A DNA stretch of 64,000 bases from Castellaniella sp047971665 (GCF_047971665.1 NZ_JBKEAA010000011.1:62001-126000), one strand, 5' to 3'. Shown: positions 43,774-53,770, counted from the first letter of the stretch. The notes: generated from the letters alone by a model not told the origin. A program made the numbers and translations.

Positions 43774-44490
43774 ATGGCCAGAATTCTGGTGGTGGATGAC
43801 GAGATCGGCATCCGCGAACTGCTGTCTGAAATTCTCTACGACGAAGGTCACACGGTCGAACTTGCTGAAAACGCCGCGCAGGCCCGTGAATCCCGTCTCC
43901 GTCAACGCCCCGATCTGGTGCTGCTGGACATCTGGATGCCCGATATCGATGGAGTCAGTCTGCTCAAGGAATGGTCCAGCCAGGGGCTGCTGAACATGCC
44001 TGTCATCATGATGAGCGGCCATGCCACCGTGGACACGGCCGTCGAGGCGACCCGCATCGGCGCAGTCGACTTCCTGGAAAAACCCATCACCCTGCAGAAA
44101 CTGCTGAAGACCGTGGCCGCCGGTCTCGCGCACCCCGTGATCCCGGCCTCGATGCGCAGCCGCACCGAGCGACCGGTAATGCCCGCAGCCGACCCGGTCT
44201 TCACCCAACCGCCCGCGCTGGCCGGCAGCCCCGCCATCGCGCCACCCGCACACACGACGCCCGTCGCAACCGCTCAGGACGATTCGCACCTGGGCCGGAT
44301 CTCGCTCAACCAGCCGCTGCGCGAGGCCCGCGACGAATTCGAGCGGATCTACTTCGAATACCACCTGCTGCACGAAAATCACAGCATGACGCGGGTCTCC
44401 GAGCGGACCGGCCTGGAACGCACTCACCTGTACCGCAAACTGAAACAGCTCGGCATCGACACGTCACGCAAAAAATCCTCGAACGGCTGA
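43774..44490 (+). CDS. ntrX: NtrX-type response regulator lacking the AAA+ sigma-54 domain
   Basis: A 238-residue regulator. The receiver domain (1-120) has D8-D9, phospho-acceptor D52 in LLDIWMPDIDG and K103 in FLEKPIT, and reads like NtrX. Next is a Pro/Ala/Thr-rich linker (about 125-180), then the NtrX C-terminal DNA-binding part, LNQPLREARDEFERIYFEYH and MTRVSERTGLERTHLYRKLK. Canonical NtrX is about 450 residues with an AAA+ domain (GAFTGA loop) between these; that domain is cleanly missing and the frame is intact. GGTGAT precedes the ATG. Together with the missing rpoN between lptB and hpf this suggests a sigma-54-independent regulator. Confidence 0.93.
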   Translation: MARILVVDDEIGIRELLSEILYDEGHTVELAENAAQARESRLRQRPDLVLLDIWMPDIDGVSLLKEWSSQGLLNMPVIMMSGHATVDTAVEATRIGAVDFLEKPITLQKLLKTVAAGLAHPVIPASMRSRTERPVMPAADPVFTQPPALAGSPAIAPPAHTTPVATAQDDSHLGRISLNQPLREARDEFERIYFEYHLLHENHSMTRVSERTGLERTHLYRKLKQLGIDTSRKKSSNG

Positions 44491-44577
44491 TCGGCCCGCG
44501 CCGGATCGGCCCACGGCGAATCGAGACGCAACAAGTCGGGGCGCACGCCATGCGCGTTCCCCGCGCACGGCCCAGCA

Positions 44578-45537
44578 CTACCCGCGATACGCGCGCATGA
44601 ATTCGGCCACCGGCTGGCGCCGGCCACCGGGCTTTTGCAATGCCGTCACACGCAGCACCCCCTCGGCCGTCATCACATCGATACCCTCGGGCGTCATGGC
44701 CCTGATCAAGCCCGGCGCAGTCTCCCCGGACCCGGCCGTGTCGGCAGGAGCCGGCAGCGCCCGCGACGCCCAGACCTTCACCGGCTGATCGAAACCCGGC
44801 AACATCATCGTCGTCCCGGGAAAAGGATCAAAGGCCCGGACCCGCCGGGCCAGTTCCTGCGCAGGCCGTGAAAAATCCAGCGCCGACTCGGATTTCATCA
44901 ATTTGTCCGCGTAACGCACCCCGGCCTGCGGCTGCGGTACCGGCTCCGGCGGGTCTCCGGCTTCCAGGCGCGCCAGAACGTCCACGATGGCCTGTGCGCC
45001 ATCGGCCGCCAGGCCATCATGCAGGCTGGCGCCGGTTTCGCCCTGCGCCAGTGGGCGCTCCACCCGGTACAGCATGTCGCCCGTGTCCAGACCGGCATCC
45101 ATCTGCATGATGGTCACGCCGCTGACGGAATCCCCCGCCTCGATCGCGCGCTGGATGGGCGCCGCGCCGCGCCAGCGCGGCAGCAGGCTGGCATGGATGT
45201 TCAAACAGCCATGACGCGGCAGATCCAGCACCCATTGCGGCAGGATCAACCCATAGGCCGCCACGACCAGCGTCTCGGGCGCCAGCCCTTGCAGCGCATC
45301 CCTGACGGCGCGGGCGTCTTCCGGATATTTGCCGTCCAGCCGCAGACTGCGCGGTTGCAGCACGGCGATCCCGGCCCCCAGAGCCGCCTGCTTGACGGGG
45401 CTGGGCATGAGCTTCATGCCGCGCCCCGAAGGCCGGTCCGGCTGGGTCAGCACACAAACCACCTCGTGTCCCGCCCTGATCAGGGCGTCCAGGGCCTGCC
45501 GGGCAAATTCAGGCGTACCCGCAAAAGCAATGCGCAT
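44578..45537 (-). CDS. fmt: Fmt, methionyl-tRNA formyltransferase
   Basis: A 319-residue enzyme that formylates initiator Met-tRNA. The start MRIAFAGTPEFARQAL, the formyl-THF catalytic region CLNIHASLLPRWRGAAPIQRAI and the Asp motif MDAGLDTGDML are diagnostic; the C-terminal OB-like domain spans about 205-319. It lies downstream of def in the same direction (99 bases apart) and convergent with ntrX. Confidence 0.97.
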   Translation of the reverse strand: MRIAFAGTPEFARQALDALIRAGHEVVCVLTQPDRPSGRGMKLMPSPVKQAALGAGIAVLQPRSLRLDGKYPEDARAVRDALQGLAPETLVVAAYGLILPQWVLDLPRHGCLNIHASLLPRWRGAAPIQRAIEAGDSVSGVTIMQMDAGLDTGDMLYRVERPLAQGETGASLHDGLAADGAQAIVDVLARLEAGDPPEPVPQPQAGVRYADKLMKSESALDFSRPAQELARRVRAFDPFPGTTMMLPGFDQPVKVWASRALPAPADTAGSGETAPGLIRAMTPEGIDVMTAEGVLRVTALQKPGGRRQPVAEFMRAYRG

Positions 45538-45636
45538 TCAGTGTCCTATGGGGTTGGCTTGGCGGCTCGCCCCCGCGGGCCCGGGTCTGTCAGGCCAGGC
45601 GCCGAAAGCGAGCGCGCGAATCGGTCTGGCGGCGCG

Positions 45637-46161
45637 CTAAGCCCCGGCGGCTTCGCGCTGGGCCTCGCGCTGCTGCTTGCGCAGCCGCGTGCGGATGCGG
45701 TTCTGCTTGAGCACCGACAGGTATTCGACGAAGACCTTGCCCAGCAAATGATCGAGTTCATGCTGCACGCACACGGCCAGCAGGCCCTCAGCGTCGAATT
45801 CGTACGATTCGCCGTGCTCGTCCAGCGCGCGCACGTGGATCCGCGCGGAACGCTCGACCTCGTCATAGATCCCGGGCACCGACAGGCAGCCCTCTTCGTA
45901 GACCTGAAGTTCTTCGCTTTTCCAGGTGATCTCGGGATTGATCAACACATGCAGATCATTGCCGTCCTCGGACACATCGATCACCACCACCCGCTCGTGG
46001 ACGTCCACCTGCGTCGCGGCCAGACCGACGCCGGGCGCGGCGTACATGGTTTCGGCCATGTCGCGCACCAATTGGCGGATGCGCTCATCCACCTGCTGGA
46101 CCGGCGCAGCAACCGTGTGCAGCCGAGGATCCGGATATTTCAGAATAGGAAGCAGTGCCAT
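45637..46161 (-). CDS. def: Def, peptide deformylase
   Basis: A 174-residue metalloenzyme removing the formyl group from nascent proteins. All three motifs are present: GVGLAATQ, EGCLSVPG (metal Cys) and QHELDHLLG (two metal His and catalytic Glu). The start MALLPILKYPDPRLH at 46161 is standard; a second in-frame ATG at 46182 would add seven residues (MSVTVFD) and sits close to a minus-strand -10 TATCAT, so it cannot be excluded. Coupled with fmt functionally. Divergent from dprA. Confidence 0.96.
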   Translation of the reverse strand: MALLPILKYPDPRLHTVAAPVQQVDERIRQLVRDMAETMYAAPGVGLAATQVDVHERVVVIDVSEDGNDLHVLINPEITWKSEELQVYEEGCLSVPGIYDEVERSARIHVRALDEHGESYEFDAEGLLAVCVQHELDHLLGKVFVEYLSVLKQNRIRTRLRKQQREAQREAAGA

Positions 46162-46191
46162 GTCAAAAACGGTAACGCTCATGCAAAGCTC

Positions 46192-46198
46192 TATGATA
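46192..46198. promoter_or_regulatory. Overlapping divergent -10 elements for def and dprA
   Basis: TATGAT (46192-46197, plus) and TATCAT (46198-46193, minus) occupy almost the same bases. The minus element would start transcription within about 5 bases of the upstream def ATG (46182); the plus element gives dprA a leader of about 70 bases. Confidence 0.4.
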
Positions 46199-46273
46199 AA
46201 TCAGGAGTCTGACTCAGGACAGGAACATCCCGCCCGCCACGAATTCCGGCTGTATTCATGGCACACTGACGAC

Positions 46274-47569
<1,296 letters not shown>

Positions 47570-47629
47570 ACCCGGCTGCGCTATGATGAATGCCGGTTTC
47601 GCATCACAGACTCAACCGGACGCACCTTC

Positions 47630-48532
47630 ATGACCGAATACATCAAGATCGTCGAAGTCGGGCCGCGCGACGGCCTGCAGAACGAAAAGCAGTTCGTCGA
47701 CACCGCCATCAAGGTCGAACTCGTCAACCGGCTGGCGGCGGCAGGCTTCGCCAACGTCGAAGCCGCGTCCTTCGTCTCCCCAAAATGGGTGCCGCAGATG
47801 GCCGACGGCGCCGAGGTCATGGCTGGGATCGGGCGCAGCCCAGGGACGATCTATTCCGTCCTGGTGCCCAACCTGCGCGGCTTCGAGGGCGCACTGGCCG
47901 CGCGCGCCGACGAGGTCGTAATCTTCGGCGCCGCCAGCGAGGCCTTCTCCCAGCGCAACATCAACTGCTCCATCGCTGAATCCATCGCCCGCTTCGAGCC
48001 CGTCGCCGCCGCCGCAAAAGAAGCCGGGTTGCGCCTGCGCGGCAGCATCAGTTGCGCGCTGGGCTGCCCCTACCAGGGCGAAACCCCGGTGGCCGCCGTG
48101 GTCGATGTGGCCGAACGCATGCTGCGCCTGGGCTGCGACGAAATCGACGTCGCCGACACCATCGGTGCGGGCACTGCGGCACAGGTCGGCCGCGTGCTGC
48201 GCGCCGTCGGCCAGGTCACCGACCTGGGCTCCCGGGTCTCGGGACATTTTCACGACACTTACGGGCAGGCCCTGGCCAACATCCTGGCGGCGCTGGAATG
48301 CGGCGTGCGGATCTTCCACAGCTCGGTCGCCGGGCTGGGCGGCTGCCCCTACGCCAAGGGCGCCACCGGCAACGTCGCCACCGAGGACGTGCTCTATCTG
48401 CTCCATGGGCAGGGCCTGCACACCGGCGTCGACCTGGATGCCGTCGTGGATATCGGCCAGTGGATTTCCGAACAGATCGGTCGGCCGACATCCAGCCGCG
48501 CGGGTCGTGCCCTGGCGCTGAAGAAAGCCTGA
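47630..48532 (+). CDS. Hydroxymethylglutaryl-CoA lyase
   Basis: A 300-residue TIM-barrel lyase splitting HMG-CoA into acetyl-CoA and acetoacetate, the last step of leucine catabolism. VEVGPRDGLQNEKQ, EAASFVSPKWVPQM, and the active-site Cys signature GLGGCPYAKGATGNVATED are present. No liu genes are adjacent. A -10-like TATGAT lies about 45 bases upstream. The gene starts 60 bases after dprA. Confidence 0.95.
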   Translation: MTEYIKIVEVGPRDGLQNEKQFVDTAIKVELVNRLAAAGFANVEAASFVSPKWVPQMADGAEVMAGIGRSPGTIYSVLVPNLRGFEGALAARADEVVIFGAASEAFSQRNINCSIAESIARFEPVAAAAKEAGLRLRGSISCALGCPYQGETPVAAVVDVAERMLRLGCDEIDVADTIGAGTAAQVGRVLRAVGQVTDLGSRVSGHFHDTYGQALANILAALECGVRIFHSSVAGLGGCPYAKGATGNVATEDVLYLLHGQGLHTGVDLDAVVDIGQWISEQIGRPTSSRAGRALALKKA

Positions 48533-48611
48533 CGCATCCCGCCCCACCATGCCCCGGCCCGGTCGGGGTTTCCCAACCACGCCGCCGCGCAGCCCGATCC
48601 GAACTGTCCGC

Positions 48612-49100
48612 ATGAACCTCCCGACCTCCATTTTCGGCCGTCCCTCCCCCGAAGAACACGACGCCCTCCTGGCCCAGATCGGTCCGCTGCCGCTGCGCGG
48701 CCGCGCCTGGCCACGCTGGATCGCCGCCATCGCCTGGCTCATCATGGCCGTGATCGCCGTACGCCTGGTCATCGTGCTGCAGCTCTCGCCAGAACGGGCG
48801 CTGCCCATGCCGGTCATCGCCAGCATCGTGGTGTGCTTCGGCGCCCTGCTCTGGATGAGTGTCCACATGTGGACCTCGGTCACGGAGGTCTCCGACTGGG
48901 GCATCCGCCAGTCCTGGATCACGCGCCGCGAGGTGCCCTGGACCGAGATCCAGTCCACCAAGTTCATCCCGCTGTTCGCCTCGAAGAAGCTGGTGTGCTT
49001 CGTGCAGAAGGGCCGGCCCGTGATCTTCCAGGCCGGCACGCCGGAACTGCAGGCGGCCTTCGCGCGGATCAGCCTGGTCTATCGCAAAAGGACGATGTAA
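48612..49100 (+). CDS. Small membrane protein with PH-like C-terminal domain, unknown role
   Basis: A 162-residue protein with two membrane segments (WIAAIAWLIMAVIAVRLVIVL, about 36-56; IASIVVCFGALLWMSVHMW, about 70-88) and a C-terminal cytosolic part with TEVSDWGIRQSWITRREVPW and EIQSTKFIPLFASKKLVCF, similar in pattern to bacterial PH-like domains. I do not recognise a named family with certainty. Start ATG 48612 was chosen; a frame start at 48549 adds a Pro/Arg tail. The TAA stop forms part of the following terminator. Confidence 0.65.
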   Translation: MNLPTSIFGRPSPEEHDALLAQIGPLPLRGRAWPRWIAAIAWLIMAVIAVRLVIVLQLSPERALPMPVIASIVVCFGALLWMSVHMWTSVTEVSDWGIRQSWITRREVPWTEIQSTKFIPLFASKKLVCFVQKGRPVIFQAGTPELQAAFARISLVYRKRTM

Positions 49101-49132
49101 AAAGCCTGCCTCACGAAGGAGGCAGGCTTTTT
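49099..49132. terminator. Bidirectional rho-independent terminator
   Basis: A 14-bp perfect stem (49099-49112 with 49119-49132, AAAAAGCCTGCCTC) with loop ACGAAG and T runs on both strands lies between the convergent small membrane-protein gene and the amino-acid binding-protein gene. The upstream gene's stop codon TAA (49098-49100) overlaps the stem. Confidence 0.95.
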
Positions 49133-49151
49133 ACGGACCAAGGCGCACGAC

Positions 49152-50171
49152 TTACCGGATCGGCAGCGGATACAGCAGGCCGCCGTCCTTCCAGAGGGCA
49201 TTCAGGCCACGCTGGATCTGCAAGGGACTGCTCATGCCCACATTGCGCTCGAACGACTCGCCATAGTTGCCGACCTGCTTGATGATGTTGTAGGCCCATT
49301 TCTCGTCCAGGCCCAGGTTCTTGCCCGCGCTGCCGCTCACGCCAAGCAGCCGCTGCACATTGGGATCGCTGCTGGTGAGCTTGTCGTCGATGTTGGCCGA
49401 GGTGATGCCCAGTTCTTCGGCGCCCGCCATGGCGTTGAAGCTCCATTTGACGACGTTCAGCCAGGCATCATCCCCCTGCCGCACGAAGGGGCCGAGGGGT
49501 TCCTTGGAGATGATCTCCGGCAGGATCACGTAGTCGTCCGGTTTGGACAGCTTGGAAATACGGATCGAGGCCAGGCCGGAGGCATCCGTGGTGAACACAT
49601 CACAGCGGCCGGCCGAGAAGGCGTTGACGACCTCGTTGAACTGCTCGATCACGACCGGGGTGTATTTGACCTGATTCGCGCGCGCCCAGTCAGCCATGTT
49701 CTGCTCGTTGGACGTGCCCGTCTGCATGCAGACCGTGGCGCCGTTCAGGTCGCGGGCCGACGTGATCCCCAGGGACTTGGGGATCATGAATCCCTGGCCA
49801 TCGTAGAAATTGATGGCGGCGTGAATGGCCCCCAGCGCGGTATCGCGAGACTGCGTCACGGTCGTGTTGCGCGCCAGCAGATCGATTTCGCCCGATTGCA
49901 GGGCGGTGAAACGCTGCTGCGCGTTCAGCGGCACGATCTTGACCTTGGAGGCGTCTCCCAGCACGGCAGCGGCCACGGCGCGGCACATATCCACATCGAG
50001 GCCTTTCCATTCGCCCTTGGTGTCGGGCGCCGAGAACCCCGCGAATCCGGTCGTGACGCCGCACTGGACGGCGCCGCGTTCCTTGACCACGGACAAGGTA
50101 TCGGCCTGAGCCAGAGGCACCCCGGCACCCAGCAGCACAGCCAGGCCGGCCATCAATTTGAATCCACGCAT
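49152..50171 (-). CDS. AapJ/BztA-type amino-acid ABC transporter substrate-binding protein (orphan)
   Basis: A 339-residue periplasmic binding protein: signal peptide (LMAGLAVLLGAGVPLAQA) then a type II fold with TLSVVKERGAVQCGVTTGFAGFSAPD, WKGLDVDMCRAVAAAVLGD, ARNTTVTQSRD and GQGFMIPKSLG, the pattern of general L-amino-acid binding proteins AapJ/BztA. No permease or ATPase genes (aapQMP) are near, so it must work with a transporter elsewhere. The start at 50171 follows GGGAGA; a frame start at 50261 was rejected. A -10-like TACTAT lies upstream in the 108-base gap after the PaaK-like gene. Confidence 0.92.
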   Translation of the reverse strand: MRGFKLMAGLAVLLGAGVPLAQADTLSVVKERGAVQCGVTTGFAGFSAPDTKGEWKGLDVDMCRAVAAAVLGDASKVKIVPLNAQQRFTALQSGEIDLLARNTTVTQSRDTALGAIHAAINFYDGQGFMIPKSLGITSARDLNGATVCMQTGTSNEQNMADWARANQVKYTPVVIEQFNEVVNAFSAGRCDVFTTDASGLASIRISKLSKPDDYVILPEIISKEPLGPFVRQGDDAWLNVVKWSFNAMAGAEELGITSANIDDKLTSSDPNVQRLLGVSGSAGKNLGLDEKWAYNIIKQVGNYGESFERNVGMSSPLQIQRGLNALWKDGGLLYPLPIR

Positions 50172-50279
50172 GGAAGAGTCTCCCTCAGTCTGCTTTATGA
50201 ATGCATACATAGTAACTGAGGGCGCCGGAAAATCCATCCGTTCCTTATGCCCGAACGGCATATGTCCGCAGCCAGACCA

Positions 50280-51551
50280 TCAGTCGTAGCGCCGCACGTC
50301 CTCGATGACTTTGCCGTCGTTGGGCAGGCTGCCGGCGGCCACGACCTCGATCGAGGCCCGCAGCTTGGTCTGCTCGCGCACCGTGGCGGCCACAGCCTCG
50401 GTATCGAGCGCCTCATTGGCTTCGACCCGAAGCGTCATGATGTCATGACCGGTCTCTCCCGAGACCACCAGGCGGGCGCGACCGATCTGCGCATGCCGCG
50501 CCAGCACGCGGGCGATCTGCTCGGGATGCACGAACATGCCGCGCACCTTGGTCGTCTGGTCGGCGCGACCCATCCAGCCCCGGATGCGCACATTGGTTCT
50601 CCCGCAGGGCGAACTCCCCGGCATCAGCGCCGACAGATCCCCGGTGCCGAACCGCAGCAGCGGATAATCCGCGTTCAGCGTCGTCACCACCAGTTCGCCG
50701 ACCTCTCCCTCGGGCACCGGCTGACCCGTCCCTGGCCGGACGATTTCGAGGATCAGATCCTCGTTGACGACCAGGCCTTCGCGCGCGGATGTTTCGAACG
50801 CGATCATACCCAGGTCGGCGCTGCCATACGCCTGAAAACCCTGAATGCCGCGTGCCCGGAACCAGGCCTGCAACGACGGCGGATAGGCCTCACCCGAAAA
50901 CAGCGCCAGATGCAGCGAGGGCAGCGCCACCCCCATCTCGTCGGCCTTTTCCAGGATGATGCGCAGAAAACTGGGCGTACCCGTGTAGGCGTGCGGCGCG
51001 AGATCCGCCATGGCCCGCACCTGCTGTTCGGTCTGCCCGACGCCGCCGGGAAAGACCGTGCAGCCCAATGCGTGGGCGGCGGTCTCCATCATGGAGCCGG
51101 CGGGGGTGAAATGATAGGAAAAACAATTGTGTACGAGCATGCCGGGGCGCACGCCCGCCGCATGCAGGGCGCGGGCAAAGCCCCAGTAGTCCGGCCGCAC
51201 CCCTTCGGGTTCATAGATGGGCCCCGGCGAGGCATACACCCGTCGCGCGTCCCCCCACCCCACAGTGGAAAATCCGCCGAACACGCGCAGCCGCTCCACA
51301 TCGGCGATATCTCCTGTCTGGACGACGCGGGCCGCTTGCTGGACTTGCAGCAATTCGCTCTTGCGCAGCACCGGCACGCGGGTCAGGGCCTGACGCGAGT
51401 CCAGCGTTCTCGGGTCGATATCCCCTAATTGCCGGGCGATCGCCGTCGCCCGCCCCCGGGCCTTTTCCAGCGCAGCGGGCAGCCGTTCGAATAACCGTGA
51501 CTCCCGCTCGTCGGCGGACGCGGTCTCGCGCGCATCGTAGTATGCCTGCAT
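50280..51551 (-). CDS. PaaK-like phenylacetate-CoA ligase family adenylate-forming enzyme
   Basis: A 423-residue ANL enzyme of the PaaK/phenylacetate-CoA ligase type. The family-typical N-terminus (KARGRATAIARQLGDIDPRTL, VPVLRKSELLQ), the PaaK-style central region (FGGFSTVGWGDARRVYASPGP; NCFSYHFTPAGSMMETAAHALG), AYGSADLGMIAFE, and the C-terminal GWMGRADQTTKVRGMFVHPEQI are visible. It should activate an aromatic or other acid to its CoA ester, but the substrate cannot be told. Last gene of the ligase-livGHMKF unit, 14 bases after livF. Confidence 0.88.
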   Translation of the reverse strand: MQAYYDARETASADERESRLFERLPAALEKARGRATAIARQLGDIDPRTLDSRQALTRVPVLRKSELLQVQQAARVVQTGDIADVERLRVFGGFSTVGWGDARRVYASPGPIYEPEGVRPDYWGFARALHAAGVRPGMLVHNCFSYHFTPAGSMMETAAHALGCTVFPGGVGQTEQQVRAMADLAPHAYTGTPSFLRIILEKADEMGVALPSLHLALFSGEAYPPSLQAWFRARGIQGFQAYGSADLGMIAFETSAREGLVVNEDLILEIVRPGTGQPVPEGEVGELVVTTLNADYPLLRFGTGDLSALMPGSSPCGRTNVRIRGWMGRADQTTKVRGMFVHPEQIARVLARHAQIGRARLVVSGETGHDIMTLRVEANEALDTEAVAATVREQTKLRASIEVVAAGSLPNDGKVIEDVRRYD

Positions 51552-51565
51552 ACCATCCCCCCGTA

Positions 51566-52393
51566 TCAGGCCAGCCAGCGCTTGCGCCGGCGATAGAACT
51601 TGGTGTCGCGGAAGCTGGTGCGCCCCGCGCCGGAAACGCCCAGATAGAATTCCTTGACGTCCTCGTTTTCGGCCAGCGCCCGGGCGGCGCCGTCCATCAT
51701 CACGCGGCCGTTTTCCAGGATGTAGCCATAGTCCGCATAGCGCAGGGCCACGTTGGTGTTCTGTTCCGCCAGCAGAAAGCTGACGCCCTCGCGCTGGTTC
51801 AGATCGCGCACGATCTCGAAGATTTCTTCGACGATCTGCGGCGCCAGCCCCATCGAAGGCTCGTCGAGCAGGATCATGCGCGGGTCGGCCATCAGCGCCC
51901 GGCCGATGGCGGCCATCTGTTGCTCCCCCCCCGATGTATAGCCCGCCTGACTCTTGCGGCGTTGTTTCAGGCGCGGAAAATAGTTGTAGACCCGCTCCAG
52001 CGCGGCGTCCTGGTGGGCGCGCCCAAGGCGCCGCGTATAGGCGCCCGTGAGCAGATTTTCCTCGATGCTCAGGTGCGCAAAGCAGTGCCGGCCTTCCATG
52101 ACCTGCACGACCCCGCGCTGCACCAGGTCGGCCGGCGACAGGGATTCGATGCGTTCACCGCGATAATCGATCCCGCCCTTGGTGACCTCGCCGCGTTCTC
52201 CGCGCAGCAGATTGGAAATCGCCCGCAGGGTGGTGGTCTTGCCGGCGCCATTGGCGCCCAGCAACGCCACGATCTTGCCTTCCGGCACGACCAGGGACAC
52301 GCCCTTGAGCACCAGAATGACGTGGTTGTAGATGACCTCGATGCCGTTGACGTTCAACAACACCGCGGGTTCGGACGCCTGTGTGCTATCCAT
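51566..52393 (-). CDS. livF: LivF-type branched-chain amino acid/organic acid ABC transporter ATPase
   Basis: A 275-residue ABC ATPase of the LivF class. Walker A GANGAGKTTT (about 45-54), the signature YTSGGEQQMAAIGRALM (Thr before SGG instead of Leu-Ser), Walker B MILLDEPSMGLAP and the switch His-equivalent in LAEQNTNVAL. Compared with LivF it has a C-terminal extension of about 30 residues, rich in Arg and Lys, as in clusters linked to acyl-CoA ligases. AGAGGA lies before the ATG. A stable hairpin in front of it (52408-52430) sets it off from the binding-protein gene. Confidence 0.93.
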   Translation of the reverse strand: MDSTQASEPAVLLNVNGIEVIYNHVILVLKGVSLVVPEGKIVALLGANGAGKTTTLRAISNLLRGERGEVTKGGIDYRGERIESLSPADLVQRGVVQVMEGRHCFAHLSIEENLLTGAYTRRLGRAHQDAALERVYNYFPRLKQRRKSQAGYTSGGEQQMAAIGRALMADPRMILLDEPSMGLAPQIVEEIFEIVRDLNQREGVSFLLAEQNTNVALRYADYGYILENGRVMMDGAARALAENEDVKEFYLGVSGAGRTSFRDTKFYRRRKRWLA

Positions 52394-52407
52394 GGTTTCC
52401 TCTCCCA

Positions 52408-52430
52408 GGGGCCGGGCAGCGCCCGGCCCC
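52408..52430 (-). other. Intra-operon hairpin between livK-like gene and livF
   Basis: A perfect 10-bp GC-only stem (GGGGCCGGGC / GCCCGGCCCC) with a 3-base loop lies nine bases after the binding-protein stop. No T run follows in the direction of transcription. Such structures commonly shield binding-protein mRNA from 3' decay and raise its level over the rest of the operon. Confidence 0.7.
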
Positions 52431-52438
52431 GGTACAGC

Positions 52439-53770
52439 TTACTCAGCAGCGCAGTCGCGCGTCGGCAGTTTCTTCTCGGCGGCGTACTTGTCACCCAGAG
52501 ATTTCACCAGCGGCTGCACATATTTGGGGTTGGACTGGTACCAGTCGGACACGACGTTGAATTTCTTGCCGTCCCACTGGATGATGCGCGCCCAGTCGTC
52601 GCCCATATGGTTCTCGCACGAGGTCTTCACCGGACGCATCAGCTTGGCGAAGCCCAGTTTTTCCAGACGGGCCTCGTCCAGATTCAGGTTTTCGTAGCCC
52701 CAGCGCACCTGCTCGGGCGTCATGTGCTTGCCCTTGCCGAATTTTTCCTGGGCCGTGCGGATGGCCTCGACCTGCAGCATGGAAATCATCATGCCGCGCG
52801 TGTAGGCCAGCGAACCGAACGTGCTGCCATCCGTGTCAGCGCCCTCACCCTTGTCATAGACATATTTCTTCATGTCCTCGTGGACGCGGCCGTGTTCAGC
52901 GCTGTTCTGGATGGTGATGCCGTGGTAGCCCTTGGCGACATCGCCCAGATCCTTGACATCGGTCTCGGAGCTGGCCCACCAGATACCGTACATCTTGTCG
53001 CGGGGATAGCCCACGCCCTGCGCCTCGCGGATGGCAGTCGGGGTCATGATCCCGGCGCTCCAGAGGATGACGTAGTCCGGCCGATTCTTGCGGATCTGCA
53101 ACCAGGTCGATTTCTGTTCGACGCCGGGCGCGGCGACCGGATAGAGCTGCAGGTCAAAGCCGTTGGCCTTGGAGCGTTCCTCGAGCAGCGGGATGGGCTC
53201 CTTGCCGAAAGGCGAATCGTGATAGATCAGGGCGATCTTCTTGCCCTTGAGCTTGTCCTCGCCGCCCAGCTTCTTGGCGATGTCCTGGATCATGACATCA
53301 GCCGCGGTCCAGTACGTGCCCAGCAGCGGGAAATTCCACTTGAACACCCGGCCATCGGCCGATTGCGACAGGCCATAACCGACCGTGACCACGGGCTGGC
53401 CGTCGACGATCGCCTTGTCGGTCACGGCAAAAGTAATGCCCGTGGACTGGGTGTCGAAGCCGGACGCCCCGCCATTCTTGTTCTTCAGGCGCTCATAGCA
53501 CTCCACGCCCTTGTCGGTGGAGTAGGCGGTCTCGCATTCCTCGTAGGTGATCTTGACGCCATTGACCCCCCCGTCGCGCGCGTTGACGAGCTTGAGGTAG
53601 TCGATCTTGCCGTTGGCCCAGGGAATGCCCAGCGGGGCGAACGAGCCGGTCCGGTAGACCAGCAGGGGAATGAACTGCTCCTCGGCAGCCTGGGCGGTAC
53701 CGGCGACACCCACCAGTCCGACGGCAGCCAGCAGCGCGGCGGCGGCAGTCTTCGTCAATGCATGCTTCAT
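52439..53770 (-). CDS. LIV-type ABC transporter substrate-binding protein
   Basis: A 443-residue periplasmic binding protein of the type I (LivJ/LivK) fold, with a signal peptide (TAAAALLAAVGLVGVAGTAQA). It is longer than the amino-acid-binding LivK (about 370) and contains FIPLLVYRTGSFAPLGIPWANG and ECETAYSTDKGVECYERLK, features of the subgroup encoded beside acyl-CoA ligases. The ligand is likely an aromatic or fatty acid, as inferred from neighbours. The mature protein has Cys at positions consistent with one or two disulfides (ECETA/VECYE; TSCENH/RDCAAE). It sits between livM and livF in the operon. Confidence 0.92.
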   Translation of the reverse strand: MKHALTKTAAAALLAAVGLVGVAGTAQAAEEQFIPLLVYRTGSFAPLGIPWANGKIDYLKLVNARDGGVNGVKITYEECETAYSTDKGVECYERLKNKNGGASGFDTQSTGITFAVTDKAIVDGQPVVTVGYGLSQSADGRVFKWNFPLLGTYWTAADVMIQDIAKKLGGEDKLKGKKIALIYHDSPFGKEPIPLLEERSKANGFDLQLYPVAAPGVEQKSTWLQIRKNRPDYVILWSAGIMTPTAIREAQGVGYPRDKMYGIWWASSETDVKDLGDVAKGYHGITIQNSAEHGRVHEDMKKYVYDKGEGADTDGSTFGSLAYTRGMMISMLQVEAIRTAQEKFGKGKHMTPEQVRWGYENLNLDEARLEKLGFAKLMRPVKTSCENHMGDDWARIIQWDGKKFNVVSDWYQSNPKYVQPLVKSLGDKYAAEKKLPTRDCAAE

